From contig CAYSBA010000040.1 of the NCBI GenBank assembly GCA_964429075.1, forward strand, positions 1-8,418: DNA of 8,418 nucleotides. Direction: 5' to 3'. Source of the DNA: CAYSBA01 sp964429075 [NCBI: uncultured bacterium] (GTDB lineage Bacteria; CAYSBA01). The notes under the pieces are model-generated. The model did not search any database, was not told where the DNA came from, and saw only the letters and a program-made list of their open reading frames with translations. Every line of letters starts with the position of its first letter. Position 1 is the stretch's first letter. Shown here piece after piece: positions 1 to 7,560 of the stretch. Both the position numbers and the translations under genes were made by a program.

Positions 1-1828
1 ATATTGTCCTTATTGTTAATACACCCTTTACAAATATTGCATAATATATCTCATCTACATAGTATTTATTGTAAACAAGTTTGTATATTTGTTTGAAACG
101 AGTTGCAATCTTCTCTGGCAGATCACGTCTTAAAATGTAGAGATAGTAGGCAACAGCGATACCGATTATACCAACCACAACACTCAGGGCCATGAGTCCG
201 TATTCTAAGATCGCTGAATAGTGTTCAGCTGAGGCCTCTGGTATCCTGGCAATAGATGGCTCAAGCCACCTTTCAAAAATGTTTGAGCCACCAAGGGCCT
301 CAGGCCATCCAAGTGCCCCACCAACAAATGAGAGAATCGCCAGAACAACCAATGGTATAACCATTGTCCATGGTGATTCGTGGACATGATGCTTAAGCTC
401 ATCTCCACCTCTAAATTCATTAAAAAAGGTCATAAAAACAAGTCTAAACATGTAAAAGGCTGTAAAAAGGGCAGCAACAGTGCCAAGTAACCATAAGATC
501 AACCCTCCTCGTGGTGAAACAAAAGACTGGAACAGGATCTCGTCTTTACTGACAAAACCCGAAAGTGGTGGGATACCAGATATTGCCAGCGTGGCTATTA
601 AAAAGGTCTTATATGTCCATGGAATTTTATCCTTCAGTCCACCCATCTTTCTCATATCCTGTTCACCACTCATTGCATGTATCACACTGCCGGAGCCCAA
701 AAAGAGACATGCCTTAAAAAAGGCATGAGTAACAAGATGAAAAATTCCAGCCGCAAATGCACCCACCCCTACTCCCAGGAACATGTAACCAAGCTGGCTA
801 ACTGTAGAGTAGGCAAGGACCTTTTTAATGTCGTTCTGTGCAATACCGATTGTAGCAGCAAACAGGGCAGTTAGTGCTCCAACTGTTGCTACAACTCCCA
901 TTGCAGTTGATGATAGAACGTATAGATAACTCAATCTTGCCACCATGTATACACCTGCTGTAACCATGGTTGCCGCATGAATTAAAGCGCTAACTGGTGT
1001 TGGACCGGCCATTGCATCAGGTAACCAAACATAAAGTGGTATCTGTGCAGATTTTCCGGTTGCACCTACAAATAAAAATATACAGATGAGTGTCACAACA
1101 GGTATACCAAATAGACTCTTTTGGGCGAGTATTGCAGCATGATCTCTCAAATCAATAAAATTTAAGCTGAACAGATCTCTGGATGTAAAGGCATATCCTC
1201 CTCCACGCCAATCCCCACCAAGGGCCCAGAATATCAGCATAATCCCAATGATAAATCCAAGATCACCTATTCTATTTACGACAAAGGCCTTCATACCTGC
1301 CTTTGCCTTCTGGATATCCTCAAACCAAAATCCTATTAACAGATATGAACAGAGCCCTACTCCTTCCCATCCAACAAACATAAGCAAAAGATTATCACCA
1401 AGGACAAGAATAAGCATAGAGAACATAAAAAGATTTAAATATGTAAAATAACGGCCAAAAGATCTATCACCATGCATATAACCTATGGAATAGAGATGAA
1501 TCAATGAACCAACACCGGTGACAACAAGTGTCATTGTGCATGATAGAGGATCTAACAATAGTGAGAAATATGTCTTAAGGTCTCCTGATACAAGCCATGG
1601 GAAAACCCTATCTATTAGTATTCTTGACTCTGAATCGAGAGAAAGGAGCTTAAAAAAGAAATAGCATGTTACAATGAATGACAGAAAAGGCATTAAGACT
1701 GCAGGGATATATACGATCTTTTCGCCATATCTATTATGCTTCCATGTCCCAAACAGGGCATTGTAGATACTGCCAAGAAGCGGAAAAAGTGGAATCAACC
1801 AGATGTAGTTTGTGTATGTAACCTCCAT
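1..1828 (-). CDS. nuoL: NADH-quinone oxidoreductase subunit L (complex I antiporter-like subunit), partial, 3' end beyond the left edge
   Basis: Large membrane subunit at the distal end of complex I, related to Mrp-type antiporters and thought to carry one of the proton-translocation paths. The frame is open from an ATG at 1828 to the left edge, giving about 609 codons of a family usually 610-700 long, so only the C-terminal end is lost. Visible family motifs are GWEGVG (about residues 153-158, with the conserved TM5 glutamate E155), GATGKSAQIPLYVWLPDAM (from about residue 255, with the TM7 lysine K259), then PTPVSALIHAATMVTAGVY and HLVTHAFFKACLFL. The visible C-terminus (ILRRDLPEKIATRFKQIYK and on) fits the start of the long lateral helix that lies along the membrane arm. 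The start lies 4 nt after the nuoK stop, with AAAGG and GAGGG upstream inside and just after the nuoK end. nuoM and nuoN would be expected next, outside the window. The identification is very secure. Confidence 0.97.
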   Translation of the reverse strand, partial: MEVTYTNYIWLIPLFPLLGSIYNALFGTWKHNRYGEKIVYIPAVLMPFLSFIVTCYFFFKLLSLDSESRILIDRVFPWLVSGDLKTYFSLLLDPLSCTMTLVVTGVGSLIHLYSIGYMHGDRSFGRYFTYLNLFMFSMLILVLGDNLLLMFVGWEGVGLCSYLLIGFWFEDIQKAKAGMKAFVVNRIGDLGFIIGIMLIFWALGGDWRGGGYAFTSRDLFSLNFIDLRDHAAILAQKSLFGIPVVTLICIFLFVGATGKSAQIPLYVWLPDAMAGPTPVSALIHAATMVTAGVYMVARLSYLYVLSSTAMGVVATVGALTALFAATIGIAQNDIKKVLAYSTVSQLGYMFLGVGVGAFAAGIFHLVTHAFFKACLFLGSGSVIHAMSGEQDMRKMGGLKDKIPWTYKTFLIATLAISGIPPLSGFVSKDEILFQSFVSPRGGLILWLLGTVAALFTAFYMFRLVFMTFFNEFRGGDELKHHVHESPWTMVIPLVVLAILSFVGGALGWPEALGGSNIFERWLEPSIARIPEASAEHYSAILEYGLMALSVVVGIIGIAVAYYLYILRRDLPEKIATRFKQIYKLVYNKYYVDEIYYAIFVKGVLTIRTI

Positions 1829-1832
1829 GCCC

Positions 1833-2144
1833 TCAACCTTTCAACAGTTTCATCTCATCTGCATCTATCTTATGATGATAAAGATAGTATGCCATGACAA
1901 GTGCAATGGCAACAACAGCCTCTGCTGCAGCAATCAATATAACAAAGAGTGCCACAGTCTGTCCTTCTGCACCAAGTTTCCCATATTTAGAAAAGGATAT
2001 CAGATTTAGATTTGCTGCATTTAACATAAGCTCTATGCCGAGAAGCAGACCTATTAAATTCTTTCTTATAAGAATACATAAGATACCACTTGTAAATACA
2101 AAGGATGCAACCAGCCCGAAATATGTCCCACTGCTAAAAATCAC
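1833..2144 (-). CDS. nuoK: NADH-quinone oxidoreductase subunit K
   Basis: Small membrane subunit (MrpC-like) of the proton-pumping arm, 103 residues with three transmembrane segments, which is the normal family length. The core contains IRKNLIGLLLGIELMLNAAN, with the conserved membrane glutamate of the GIELMLNA segment (about residue 37), followed by VALFVILIAAAEAVVAIAL, with the second conserved glutamate. The start is GTG at 2144. It overlaps the nuoJ stop as GTGA and has a strong AAGGAG about 8 nt upstream inside nuoJ. The resulting N-terminus lines up with that of E. coli NuoK. The gene is translationally coupled to nuoJ and ends 4 nt before nuoL. Confidence 0.97.
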   Translation of the reverse strand: MIFSSGTYFGLVASFVFTSGILCILIRKNLIGLLLGIELMLNAANLNLISFSKYGKLGAEGQTVALFVILIAAAEAVVAIALVMAYYLYHHKIDADEMKLLKG

Positions 2145-2635
2145 TTCTCAATCTCCTTTTTAATTAGAACAACTGCACCTATCAGTGCTGCTACCAGAAG
2201 AATACTTACAGCCTCAAATGGGAAAAGATACTTGCCAAGTAAAAGATTACCTATATCGGAAAGAACTATTTTTTTGCCACCTGTATGGTTAATAGAGTTG
2301 TACGTATTAAAAATAGATATTGCTAAAAGCACAAAAGCAGCAAGAAATATTAAAACTCTCTTTTTTGTACCAGACAGTGGATTTGAACCCCTTCCCTGCC
2401 CTATCTTCTGGGTTAACATGATACCAAAAAGAAAAAGGACACAGATCCCACCCACATATATAAGAAGTTGAATCATTGCTACAAAGGGTGCATCAAGATA
2501 GAGGTAGAATCCTGCAAAGGATGCAAGGGTTACAAACAGTCCAACAAGCGAATGCATCAGGTTCTTGCTAAAACACACAAGAAGACAACCAACAACTGTA
2601 AAGACTCCAAGTATTATGGCAAATATCTCACCCAC
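2141..2635 (-). CDS. nuoJ: NADH-quinone oxidoreductase subunit J
   Basis: Membrane-arm subunit (MrpG-like), 164 residues, close to the family norm. It has about five hydrophobic segments (roughly residues 3-22, 29-48, 53-72, 92-110 and 140-159). The family signature is the stretch around residues 25-75: a NLMHSLVGLF segment, then PFVAMIQLLIYVGGICVLFLF, which corresponds to the pi-bulge TM3 implicated in coupling. The loop between TM3 and TM4 is basic and glycine-rich. The start is GTG at 2635, immediately after the nuoI TAA (2636-2638) with no spacer. CGGAG lies about 7 nt upstream in the nuoI 3' end, and no nearby ATG would keep the conserved N-terminal helix. Confidence 0.96.
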   Translation of the reverse strand: MGEIFAIILGVFTVVGCLLVCFSKNLMHSLVGLFVTLASFAGFYLYLDAPFVAMIQLLIYVGGICVLFLFGIMLTQKIGQGRGSNPLSGTKKRVLIFLAAFVLLAISIFNTYNSINHTGGKKIVLSDIGNLLLGKYLFPFEAVSILLVAALIGAVVLIKKEIEK

Positions 2636-3712
2636 TTATAACTCCGTTGGATGAATAGAAAATAGAAAATCCGTGTCTTTACTCACCCTGCCATCAGGTC
2701 CAACTCCCATAAACCGATCTTCATCGCCAGCAACCTCTTCTGCCACCTCTGTTTTTTTCTGTTTAGTTTCAGAAACATTATCGCCGGCAAAACGTGCCTT
2801 AATCAGCGATTCGATACTGATTTTAGTTTCATCGCCACCAGGTTCACATAATGTAAGATCCTTCTCCTCACCAGTAGTAAGGGCCTTTGCATATCCTTCA
2901 CAATCATCATAACCGCAGGCACCACAATCTGTACCTGCAAGTTTACTCTTTAACATCTCCTTAAAATCTTCAATACTAAGTTCCTTAATTTTTGAGCTAT
3001 CTTCTCTTGGTTTCTGGATTAAGGACTTTTCTTTGCGCACCTCTTTCTTTGCGATTAGCTCTTCGGGGCATGTTGCAGGATCAGAAAATGAAGGCCATCC
3101 ACTTTTGTCTGTCTGCAGGTGTCCTCTTCTGTGAGGATATACCATATTTATAGATGCTAATTGTGGACTATAATCTGTTAGGAAATGTTCTCTCAATATT
3201 GAACCTAATGGCTTTCTCTCAGGGTCTACGCCCTTTTTTGGTTTATAGACCTTTTTTGGCTCACCATATTTAATAAATTGAAACACAAGCTTATCCTGAT
3301 CTGTAACTGCATATTGAAATTCTTTTGTATGCATTATAGCTCCAGTTGGACAGGGTTCGCTACACAATCCGCAAAACATACATTTGGAGTTATCTATATC
3401 AAATAACAGGATGTATCTGTCTTTCTTTTCATCGCCCCACTTTTCAACAACAATATTTATCACTCCGAGTGGACATGCCCTCATGCAGGCCTTGCAACCG
3501 GTACAAATGTCAATATCAACCTCTAAAAGACCACGAGAACCCTCCGGTATATAGTCTCTTATATCTTTTTCTATCCTGTCTGGATACTGGATTGTATACG
3601 GCCTCCTAAAGAGGTATGATAATGTTACACTCATGCCTTTGAAGATACTGACAAATGTATCTTTTATGTTTGTTAAGTAAGTGTTTTTATTTTGTTTTGC
3701 AGTAGTTACCAT
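2636..3712 (-). CDS. nuoI: NADH-quinone oxidoreductase subunit I with a fused C-terminal four-cysteine FeS domain
   Basis: Peripheral-arm subunit carrying clusters N6a and N6b, which pass electrons toward N2 in NuoB. The N-terminus (GMSVTLSYLFRRPYTIQYPD, about residues 26-45) is the usual amphipathic membrane-contact region. Two ferredoxin motifs follow: C70-x2-C73-x2-C76-x3-C80-P and C111-x2-C114-x2-C117-x3-C121-P. The protein is 358 residues against about 160-220 for typical NuoI. The extra part is a charged linker (about 190-245, with a lone C215), then a third cluster motif at C263, C266, C271 and C289, ending C-x-PGG, like the FeS domain of RnfB and corrinoid iron-sulfur proteins (PF04060). 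An acidic tail follows, ending in a short hydrophobic/aromatic stretch. The ATG at 3712 overlaps the nuoH end by 7 nt. I see no good Shine-Dalgarno, so coupling is likely. The NuoI identity is certain; the role of the fused domain is unknown. Confidence 0.95.
   Translation of the reverse strand: MVTTAKQNKNTYLTNIKDTFVSIFKGMSVTLSYLFRRPYTIQYPDRIEKDIRDYIPEGSRGLLEVDIDICTGCKACMRACPLGVINIVVEKWGDEKKDRYILLFDIDNSKCMFCGLCSEPCPTGAIMHTKEFQYAVTDQDKLVFQFIKYGEPKKVYKPKKGVDPERKPLGSILREHFLTDYSPQLASINMVYPHRRGHLQTDKSGWPSFSDPATCPEELIAKKEVRKEKSLIQKPREDSSKIKELSIEDFKEMLKSKLAGTDCGACGYDDCEGYAKALTTGEEKDLTLCEPGGDETKISIESLIKARFAGDNVSETKQKKTEVAEEVAGDEDRFMGVGPDGRVSKDTDFLFSIHPTEL
2813..2977 (-). other. Fused PF04060-type [4Fe-4S] domain inside nuoI (residues about 246-300)
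   Basis: This part of NuoI reads as a short helix (SIEDFKEMLKSKLAG), then TDCGACGYDDCEGYAKAL, a TTGEE turn, and LCEPGG. The four cysteines (C263, C266, C271, C289) with Gly after the first and second, the following AKALTTG helix end and the terminal C-x-PGG match the pattern of the FeS domain in RnfB and in the large subunit of the corrinoid iron-sulfur protein. Spacing between the third and fourth cysteines is 17 residues, close to that family. The match was made by eye against remembered motifs, without a profile search. Confidence 0.82.
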
Positions 3713-4887
3713 ATCTGTTTTAAAGTAATAGTTTCTTTTGCACCTTTTACGTAACCAATTGCCCTCTTAAGCATCAGAACAAAGGCAAAAACAAAACTCA
3801 AAAATGTTAAAACACCAAAGATTGGTTCTGTTGGCCTAAAGAAAAACAACCATAATCCGGCTATAAAAAGGGCTAGAAATCCTATCGGTACAAGATACTT
3901 CCAGCACATCTCCATCATCTGATCTATCCTCAATCTTGGAAGTGTCCATCTCAACCAGATGATAACGAAAACGAGTATAAACGCCTTTAACATAAAGATA
4001 ACTATTGACAATATCGGATAAAATTTGCTGCTTTGATCGATCAAAGGTACCTGCCAGCCTCCCAGAAATACAGCTGTTGCAATTGCAGATATAACATAAA
4101 GATTTGCCCATTCTGAAAGAAAGAAAACTGCAAATCTAAAACCGGAATACTCGGTATTGTATCCTGATACGAGTTCACTCTCTGCCTCTGGAAGATCAAA
4201 AGGTGTCCTGTTTGATTCTGCAAGTGATGATATAAAGAAGATAAAAAAAGCTATCGTGCCTGCAGGGTTTCCAAAAACATTCCATTGCCAGGGCCATGGA
4301 CCCTGAAGCATTATTATCTTTTGAATGCTAAGTGTTCCCGACAAAAGGACTATTGTTGTTAGCGCAATACCACTCGGAATTTCATAGGCAATTATCTGTG
4401 CTGCAGACCTCAACCCACCAAGAACCGACCATTTATTGTTTGATGACCACCCACTCAGGATTATTCCTATAACGACAAGAGATGATACAGCAACAAGATA
4501 CACGATGGCAACATCAAAATCTATCCCAACCACATGACTCCCAAAAGGTATGACTGCAAAGGTTGCAAACATACCGGTAAACACAAGATAGGGTCCAATA
4601 TGGAACAAAAGTGAATCTCCAGCAGGCGGGATAAAATCCTCTTTTAAGATTACCTTAATGCCGTCTGCAATCCATTGCAGTATTCCCTGTGGACCGACCC
4701 GGTTTGGACCGATCCTTGCTTGCATTCTACCCGCTATCCTGCGCTCAACATAACTCACAATTCCTGCGAATGGAGCAGTAAAGATAAAGAGCACCAAAAA
4801 TGCATAAAGCAACGCAACTATAAGCATCAGGATGTTATTATCTTTTGAAATTTGAAGCAGCTCTATTATACCTTCTGGGAATTGCAT
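3706..4887 (-). CDS. nuoH: NADH-quinone oxidoreductase subunit H
   Basis: Membrane subunit that joins the membrane arm to the peripheral arm and lines the quinone tunnel with NuoB and NuoD. Family motifs are VERRIAGRMQARIGPNRVGP (47-66), GGLRSAAQIIAYEIPSG (157-173), AESNRTPFDLPEAESELVSG (213-232) followed by YNTEYSG, and LPRLRIDQMMEMCWKYLVP (316-334). Together they supply the acidic residues of the E-channel. At 393 residues it is longer than the roughly 325 of E. coli. The difference is partly a hydrophilic and hydrophobic C-terminus, with a probable extra transmembrane segment (about 356-374) after the usual last helix (about 332-350). The ATG at 4887 forms a TAATG junction with the nuoD stop and is preceded by GGAGGT 6 nt upstream. 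Confidence 0.97.
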   Translation of the reverse strand: MQFPEGIIELLQISKDNNILMLIVALLYAFLVLFIFTAPFAGIVSYVERRIAGRMQARIGPNRVGPQGILQWIADGIKVILKEDFIPPAGDSLLFHIGPYLVFTGMFATFAVIPFGSHVVGIDFDVAIVYLVAVSSLVVIGIILSGWSSNNKWSVLGGLRSAAQIIAYEIPSGIALTTIVLLSGTLSIQKIIMLQGPWPWQWNVFGNPAGTIAFFIFFISSLAESNRTPFDLPEAESELVSGYNTEYSGFRFAVFFLSEWANLYVISAIATAVFLGGWQVPLIDQSSKFYPILSIVIFMLKAFILVFVIIWLRWTLPRLRIDQMMEMCWKYLVPIGFLALFIAGLWLFFFRPTEPIFGVLTFLSFVFAFVLMLKRAIGYVKGAKETITLKQIW

Positions 4888-6011
4888 TATCTATCTACCT
4901 CCGGTGCAACAACATCCATGCTTGCAATAAGGGTAATCATATCTGCAATCAGAATACCTTTTGCCTTTTTCTCTATTGCGTGCATTGCAGAAAATGATCC
5001 TGTTCTTATTTTCACCCTGAATGGCGTTTCACTGCCATCCCCAACAACAAAATAACCAAGTTCACCCCTTGAACTCTCAACTGCGGTGTAGGTCATCCCA
5101 TCTACCTTTAATTTTCTTGGCAATTTTGCCATAATCGGCCCATCTGGCAGGTTCTGAAGGCACTGTCTGATCATCTTTACAGACTCTCTCATCTCGCCAA
5201 TTCTTACAACAAAACGATCAAAACTATCCCCTACTGTGCCCATTTCTCCCTTGCCGACAACCACATTAAAATCTAACTCTGGATATATTGAATAGGGCAT
5301 GTCTCTCCTCAAATCCCAGTCTACTCCACTTGCTCTTAAGTTTGGCCCCACAAGACCAAAATCCAGTGCCTCCTTATCAGTTATTACGACCACATCTTTG
5401 AGCCTTTCAATATAAATTTTATTATATGTAATAAGATCGTTAAACTCATCTATAAAGGGTTCAAAAGAGTCCAGAAATTTCAAGCAGGCATCCTTCCACC
5501 CATCTGGGATATCCCTTGCAACTCCACCAATCCTCATATAATTATATGTGAGACGTTGTCCACACAACCACTCCATCAAATCATTTACCTTTTCCCTCTC
5601 TTTTAAACCAAGGACAAATGGAGTGACTGCTCCAATATCCATTGCCATAACACCAAGCATCAGAAGGTGGCTTATAATTCTGTTGAGCTCATCAGCAATA
5701 ACCCGTAGATACTCTGCCCTTTTTGGGACCTCAATACCGAGTAATTTTTCAACAGCCATTGCATATCCATGATTGGCAAGCATCGCAGATAGATAATCAA
5801 CCCTATCTGTATAGGGCATAAAGCCATTGTAGGTCACATCTTCTGCACACTTTTCAATAGATCTATGAAGATATCCAACAACCGCTCTGCATCCAAGTAT
5901 TAACTCACCATCTGTCTCGAGCACAAAACGCAGTACACCATGTGTGGAGGGATGGTGTGGCCCCATATTAAGAATAATTTTGTTGCTCTTTTTATCTACA
6001 AATTCTATCAA
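4887..6011 (-). CDS. nuoD: NADH-quinone oxidoreductase subunit D (49 kDa homologue)
   Basis: Peripheral-arm subunit, descended from the NiFe-hydrogenase large subunit, that forms the quinone-reduction pocket with NuoB. It is 374 residues. The GPHHPSTHGVLRF motif (17-29) carries the quinone-site histidine H24, and PYTDRVDYLSAM (66-77) carries the quinone-site tyrosine Y73. These correspond to His38 and Tyr87 of the Thermus 49-kDa homologue. Other landmarks are CAEDVTYNGFM, ELNRIISHLL, RIGGVARDIPDGW and the C-terminal SFSAMHAI and VDR end. The start is taken as TTG at 6011. It overlaps the nuoC stop (TTGA), has GAGG about 7 nt upstream, and any downstream ATG (M16) would cut into the conserved HPSTHG region. 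nuoC and nuoD are separate here, not fused as in E. coli. Confidence 0.96.
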   Translation of the reverse strand: MIEFVDKKSNKIILNMGPHHPSTHGVLRFVLETDGELILGCRAVVGYLHRSIEKCAEDVTYNGFMPYTDRVDYLSAMLANHGYAMAVEKLLGIEVPKRAEYLRVIADELNRIISHLLMLGVMAMDIGAVTPFVLGLKEREKVNDLMEWLCGQRLTYNYMRIGGVARDIPDGWKDACLKFLDSFEPFIDEFNDLITYNKIYIERLKDVVVITDKEALDFGLVGPNLRASGVDWDLRRDMPYSIYPELDFNVVVGKGEMGTVGDSFDRFVVRIGEMRESVKMIRQCLQNLPDGPIMAKLPRKLKVDGMTYTAVESSRGELGYFVVGDGSETPFRVKIRTGSFSAMHAIEKKAKGILIADMITLIASMDVVAPEVDR

Positions 6012-6541
6012 TCCTTTTCCTCTATACCATATTTATCTTTTGCAAAAACGGCACCTCTCTCGAGTAGATTTGGCCTGAAGGCAGTTATATTGTGATAGGA
6101 TGTCGGAAACTGATAGTCCTTTCTCATCGGAAATCCCTCCCAGTCATCTGGTAGTAGTAGATGATCTGTAACATCGAGGCCTTCAAATTCTACTCCAAAA
6201 AGCTCTTTGGTTTCTCTCTCAAACCATGATGCAGATTCGAAAAGTGAACTTATAGACCTTACTACAGGTTTATCTCTATCCAATGCAACAAGCAGGCTGA
6301 ATAATGTCTTATTCCTGTAGGACCAGAAGTGATAAACAATCTCAATTACCTTTTGATCAGGCCTATCAATGCCTGAAATACAATCCAGTACTGCCTCAAT
6401 ATCTCTGTCTTCTTTTAGTCCTTTTACAACATCAAAAAGACCATCCTTTGAGATCACCAGACACGGTTCCTTTGAGACATCAAGGGTCTTTTCAAAAAAA
6501 TTTTTTGAGATATCCTTAAGCCTTGTCAACAAATCTTGCAT
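6008..6541 (-). CDS. nuoC: NADH-quinone oxidoreductase subunit C (30 kDa homologue)
   Basis: Peripheral-arm subunit without cofactors that supports NuoD and NuoI. It is 177 residues, a normal size for a free-standing NuoC. The diagnostic 30-kDa signature runs from about residue 106: [16 protein letters not shown], then [18 protein letters not shown] (about 126-143). The N-terminal half is less conserved, as usual. The ATG at 6541 lies 26 nt inside nuoB, with AAAGG directly before it and AGAGG about 12 nt upstream. The gene ends 4 nt inside nuoD. The start is the least certain part; the TTG codons at residues 4 and 5 are possible alternatives. Confidence 0.94.
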   Translation of the reverse strand: MQDLLTRLKDISKNFFEKTLDVSKEPCLVISKDGLFDVVKGLKEDRDIEAVLDCISGIDRPDQKVIEIVYHFWSYRNKTLFSLLVALDRDKPVVRSISSLFESASWFERETKELFGVEFEGLDVTDHLLLPDDWEGFPMRKDYQFPTSYHNITAFRPNLLERGAVFAKDKYGIEEKD

Positions 6542-7124
6542 CCTTTATCTTTGCCTCTCTTGGTTCATCAATACGCTTTAACCAGTCTTCTTTCATCATG
6601 AGTTCCTGTATTTTCATCATACCCCACAACAATGCCTCAGGCCTTGGAGGGCATCCCGGCACATAGACATCAACAGGTAATATCAAATCAACACCCTTTA
6701 CCACAGAATAGCTCCTCTGAAAAAGACCGCCAGAGGTTGCACAGCTTCCCATTGCAAGACAGTATTTTGGCTCGGTCATCTGTTCGTATAAGAGAAGTGC
6801 TCTTTCTGCCATTTTATAGGTGAGGGTCCCGGAAACAATTAACAGATCTGCCTGTCTAGGAGTTGCTCTAAAGACCATACCAAATCTATCAAGATCTGTT
6901 CTTGGACCACCTGTCTGCATCATCTCAATGGCACAACATGCAAGACCAAAGAGCAGATACCATAAAGAGGATTTACGAAGCCAGTTTACCACATCATTCC
7001 CACCATGTTCGAATAACTCTTTTAAAAACTGATGCATTGTCACGGTATCGGTAACGACTATTCCACCGTCACCAGTAGATTCAACCCTTAAGTTTAGTTT
7101 AATGTCTTCGGATCCTTTATCCAC
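6516..7124 (-). CDS. nuoB: NADH-quinone oxidoreductase subunit B (PSST homologue, cluster N2)
   Basis: Carries the terminal [4Fe-4S] cluster N2 that reduces quinone, and sits under NuoD. It is 202 residues. The N2 ligands are visible as the tandem cysteines C63-C64 in [10 protein letters not shown]128 in MGSCATSGG and C158 in [10 protein letters not shown]. Other family marks are [17 protein letters not shown] and [13 protein letters not shown]. The start is GTG at 7124, inside the nuoA 3' end (31 nt overlap). It has a clear GGGAG 7 nt upstream, which favours it over the in-frame ATG at residue 30. The extra ~30 N-terminal residues before MHQFLKEL are acidic and glycine-rich and not part of the conserved core. 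Confidence 0.96.
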   Translation of the reverse strand: MDKGSEDIKLNLRVESTGDGGIVVTDTVTMHQFLKELFEHGGNDVVNWLRKSSLWYLLFGLACCAIEMMQTGGPRTDLDRFGMVFRATPRQADLLIVSGTLTYKMAERALLLYEQMTEPKYCLAMGSCATSGGLFQRSYSVVKGVDLILPVDVYVPGCPPRPEALLWGMMKIQELMMKEDWLKRIDEPREAKIKDARFVDKA

Positions 7125-7489
7125 TTAAGATCTCCCTTTTTCCAGCAATAAATAAGAGCGGCAAAAAGGATTGCCACAAAAAGCATAATTTCAAAAAATG
7201 CAACAGGCCCATGACCCCTTCTTAAAAATCCCCTGTAAACTGCAGCAACAGGGAAAATGAGGGCAAGCTCTACATCAAAGATCAAAAATATTACAGCAAA
7301 AATATAATATCTCGGGTTATATTGGAACCAGCCACTACCATAAGGGATTTCACCACATTCATAGGTTGTTGCTTTCCCTACTGTGTTATGTGCACGGGGT
7401 CTGAGAAGGGCACCAATCAAAAGAGTGATTCCAACAAATATAGGTGCTGCGACTATAAATGTAAATGCAACAAGAAACTCTGAGCTCAT
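7094..7489 (-). CDS. nuoA: NADH-quinone oxidoreductase subunit A
   Basis: Three-helix membrane subunit next to NuoH and NuoJ, and the first gene of the operon. With the start at ATG 7489 it is 131 residues, normal for the family. Signatures are [20 protein letters not shown] (43-62), where C45 lies in the TM1-TM2 loop that closes over the quinone site, and [13 protein letters not shown] (68-80), with the conserved acidic D72 and E74. The frame stays open upstream to a TTG at 7546, but that TTG is the first half of a TTGACA -35 box, so the longer form is rejected. Only a weak Shine-Dalgarno is visible before 7489, with a predicted leader of about 20 nt. Confidence 0.95.
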   Translation of the reverse strand: MSSEFLVAFTFIVAAPIFVGITLLIGALLRPRAHNTVGKATTYECGEIPYGSGWFQYNPRYYIFAVIFLIFDVELALIFPVAAVYRGFLRRGHGPVAFFEIMLFVAILFAALIYCWKKGDLKWIKDPKTLN

Positions 7490-7517
7490 AACACAACGCC
7501 GTTTAAAAATTGTTGCA

Positions 7518-7546
7518 TCTATAATTGAATTTATAAAATGTGTCAA
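7518..7546 (-). promoter_or_regulatory. Probable sigma-70-type promoter of the nuo operon
   Basis: Reading the minus strand, TTGACA (7546-7541, a perfect -35) is followed by a 17-bp AT-rich spacer and TATAGA (7523-7518, four of six matches to the -10). Transcription would begin near 7511, about 22 nt before the nuoA ATG. No promoter of comparable quality was noticed inside the operon, where junctions overlap, so this is the likely main start of the whole gene string. Confidence 0.72.
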
Positions 7547-7560
7547 GGTAGGATTTCATA

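Noticed and set aside
480-874. Plus-strand open frames opposite nuoL
   Set aside because: They lie fully antisense to a clearly conserved nuoL frame, have no family motif and no ribosome site; they are shadow frames.
2673-2912. Plus-strand frame opposite the extra domain of nuoI
   Set aside because: Serine/proline-rich composition typical of an antisense shadow, while the minus strand shows a clear cysteine motif; no independent support.
2636-3712. Possibility that nuoI is two genes fused by a sequencing error
   Set aside because: The frame is continuous, codon use looks alike on both sides, and the FeS domain is preceded by a plausible linker. No internal start with a ribosome site was noticed at the domain border.
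7490-7546. Longer nuoA starting at TTG 7546
   Set aside because: The TTG belongs to the TTGACA promoter box, no ribosome site precedes it, and the added 19 residues are not part of the NuoA family.
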